In this document: one piece after another, positions 63,655-64,000 of the stretch
Position numbering within the stretch: position 1 is the first letter of the stretch
Layout of the letters: the number at the start of each line of letters is the position of its first letter
Assembly: GCA_009767595.1 (NCBI GenBank)
Contig: VSDK01013525.1
Coordinates: forward strand, 1,986-65,985
Source: Symbiodinium kawagutii
Taxonomy: Eukaryota; Sar; Dinophyceae; Suessiales; Symbiodiniaceae
Direction: 5' to 3'
Length of the DNA: 64,000 bases
The notes under the pieces: generated by a model
The model's input: only the letters and a program-made list of their open reading frames with translations
Told to the model about the DNA's origin: nothing
The model's database searches: none
Program-made: the position numbers and the translations under genes

Positions 63655-63850
63655 GAGGCTCCTTTACTTCCATTGGGAAGATAATCTTGTGTACCCGTGT
63701 TACCAACCTAAAAGGTTGTGAAGAGTGCCATGGCATTGGCCGTTGGTTTCTCTTGGACGGAGATATTGCTGTATATGTAGGTTCCTGTAGAGCCTCATTT
63801 GTAGCAACCACAGGGCACGTCTGTTGTAAAAAGAGTGCCTAGTGTGAAAC
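63655..63850 (+). repeat. Split direct repeat B2 (right end of the retrotransposon)
   Basis: 196 bp, copy of B1. Followed immediately by an AT microsatellite (63851-63878), so the exact right boundary could be a few bases off. Confidence 0.95.
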
Positions 63851-64000
63851 ATATATATATATATGTTATATATATATACACTGTATTTGAAGGTTTATTT
63901 ACAAATCTATACCTGACCTTTCGCAGACACAAAGATGTTTGCAGGATACCCATGCATGGTAGTCCATGAATTGTGAAGCCCAGAAGTATTATGTTTTGTG
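63851..64000. other. AT repeat and right flank of the retrotransposon
   Basis: ATATATATAT run then unremarkable sequence; no exon of the metal ATPase seen. Confidence 0.6.

Larger units (their letters stand above)
57218..63850 (+). mobile_element. Complete DIRS-order tyrosine-recombinase retrotransposon (split direct repeats, PAT/Ngaro-like layout)
   Basis: Order: A1 (57218-57303), four open frames, B1 (63315-63510), A2 (63511-63596), a 58-bp spacer, B2 (63655-63850). A1 and A2 are identical; B1 and B2 differ at one position (63430 versus 63770). B1 and A2 abut exactly, the A1-ORF-B1A2B2 layout known for PAT, Ngaro and VIPER groups of DIRS retrotransposons, which integrate through a tyrosine recombinase and make no target-site duplication. 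Coding content (gag-like, RT, RNase H, methyltransferase-like, recombinase) agrees. All four frames are uninterrupted. The presence of a methyltransferase-like region favours a PAT/DIRS relationship over Ngaro; the exact clade cannot be set from sequence reading alone. The DNA inside is GC-richer than the flanks. Confidence 0.9.

Noticed and set aside
1-64000. Dinoflagellate spliced-leader sequence, tRNA genes and CRISPR arrays
   Set aside because: Looked for the spliced-leader core CCATTTTGGCTCAAG and its complement by eye and found none; no cloverleaf or repeat-spacer array seen. A computed search would be needed to exclude tRNAs.

Overview
The window reads as nuclear DNA of a dinoflagellate, most likely a Symbiodiniaceae/Suessiales-type genome. 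The reasons are: all recognisable genes lie on one strand (+); coding sequence is cut into very small exons (26-185 nt) in kilobase-scale, repeat-rich introns; several 5' splice sites inferred from reading frame and homology are GC or GA instead of GT; acceptors are typically AG|G; and the introns are full of short palindromic MITE-like repeats. No bacterial-type gene, operon, tRNA or rRNA was recognised. The assembly has one run of N (29371-29560).

Region 1, about 1-25.2 kb: one large + strand gene, open at the left edge, encoding tandem EF-hand pairs separated by helical linkers. About 29 small exons can be joined by phase and by internal homology into four EF-hand pairs (loops 1-8). Loops 1, 2, 5, 6 and 7 are canonical, 4 and 8 are near-canonical, and 3 has lost its calcium ligands. 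Each unit runs EF-hand, EF-hand, Met/Leu-rich helix, Leu-rich linker, LPEV-type helix. Intron positions differ between the homologous units.

Region 2, about 25.3-43.3 kb: mostly non-coding repeats, including a 113-copy 10-bp minisatellite (31071-32199), a long imperfect GAT array (40.1-40.8 kb) and many MITEs. A few exon-like islands occur, one resembling the N-terminus of IFT74 (35819-35904) and one Cys-rich (38678-38798).

Region 3, about 43.4-54.4 kb: exons of a P1B-type heavy-metal ATPase on the + strand: HMA-like domain, transmembrane segments, actuator domain with TGE, the CPC transport motif and the DKTGTLT phosphorylation motif. The rest of its catalytic domain is not in the window.

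Region 4, 57.2-63.85 kb: a structurally complete tyrosine-recombinase retrotransposon (DIRS order, split direct repeats A1-ORFs-B1-A2-B2, PAT/Ngaro-like layout). It has four open frames: a Lys/Glu-rich gag-like protein, a small linked ORF, a 904-aa RT/RNase H polyprotein with an embedded zinc-finger and cytosine-methyltransferase-like region, and a 331-aa tyrosine recombinase. A1/A2 are identical over 86 bp and B1/B2 differ at one base over 196 bp, so it looks young. It lies on the same strand as, and probably within an intron or just downstream of, the metal-ATPase gene.
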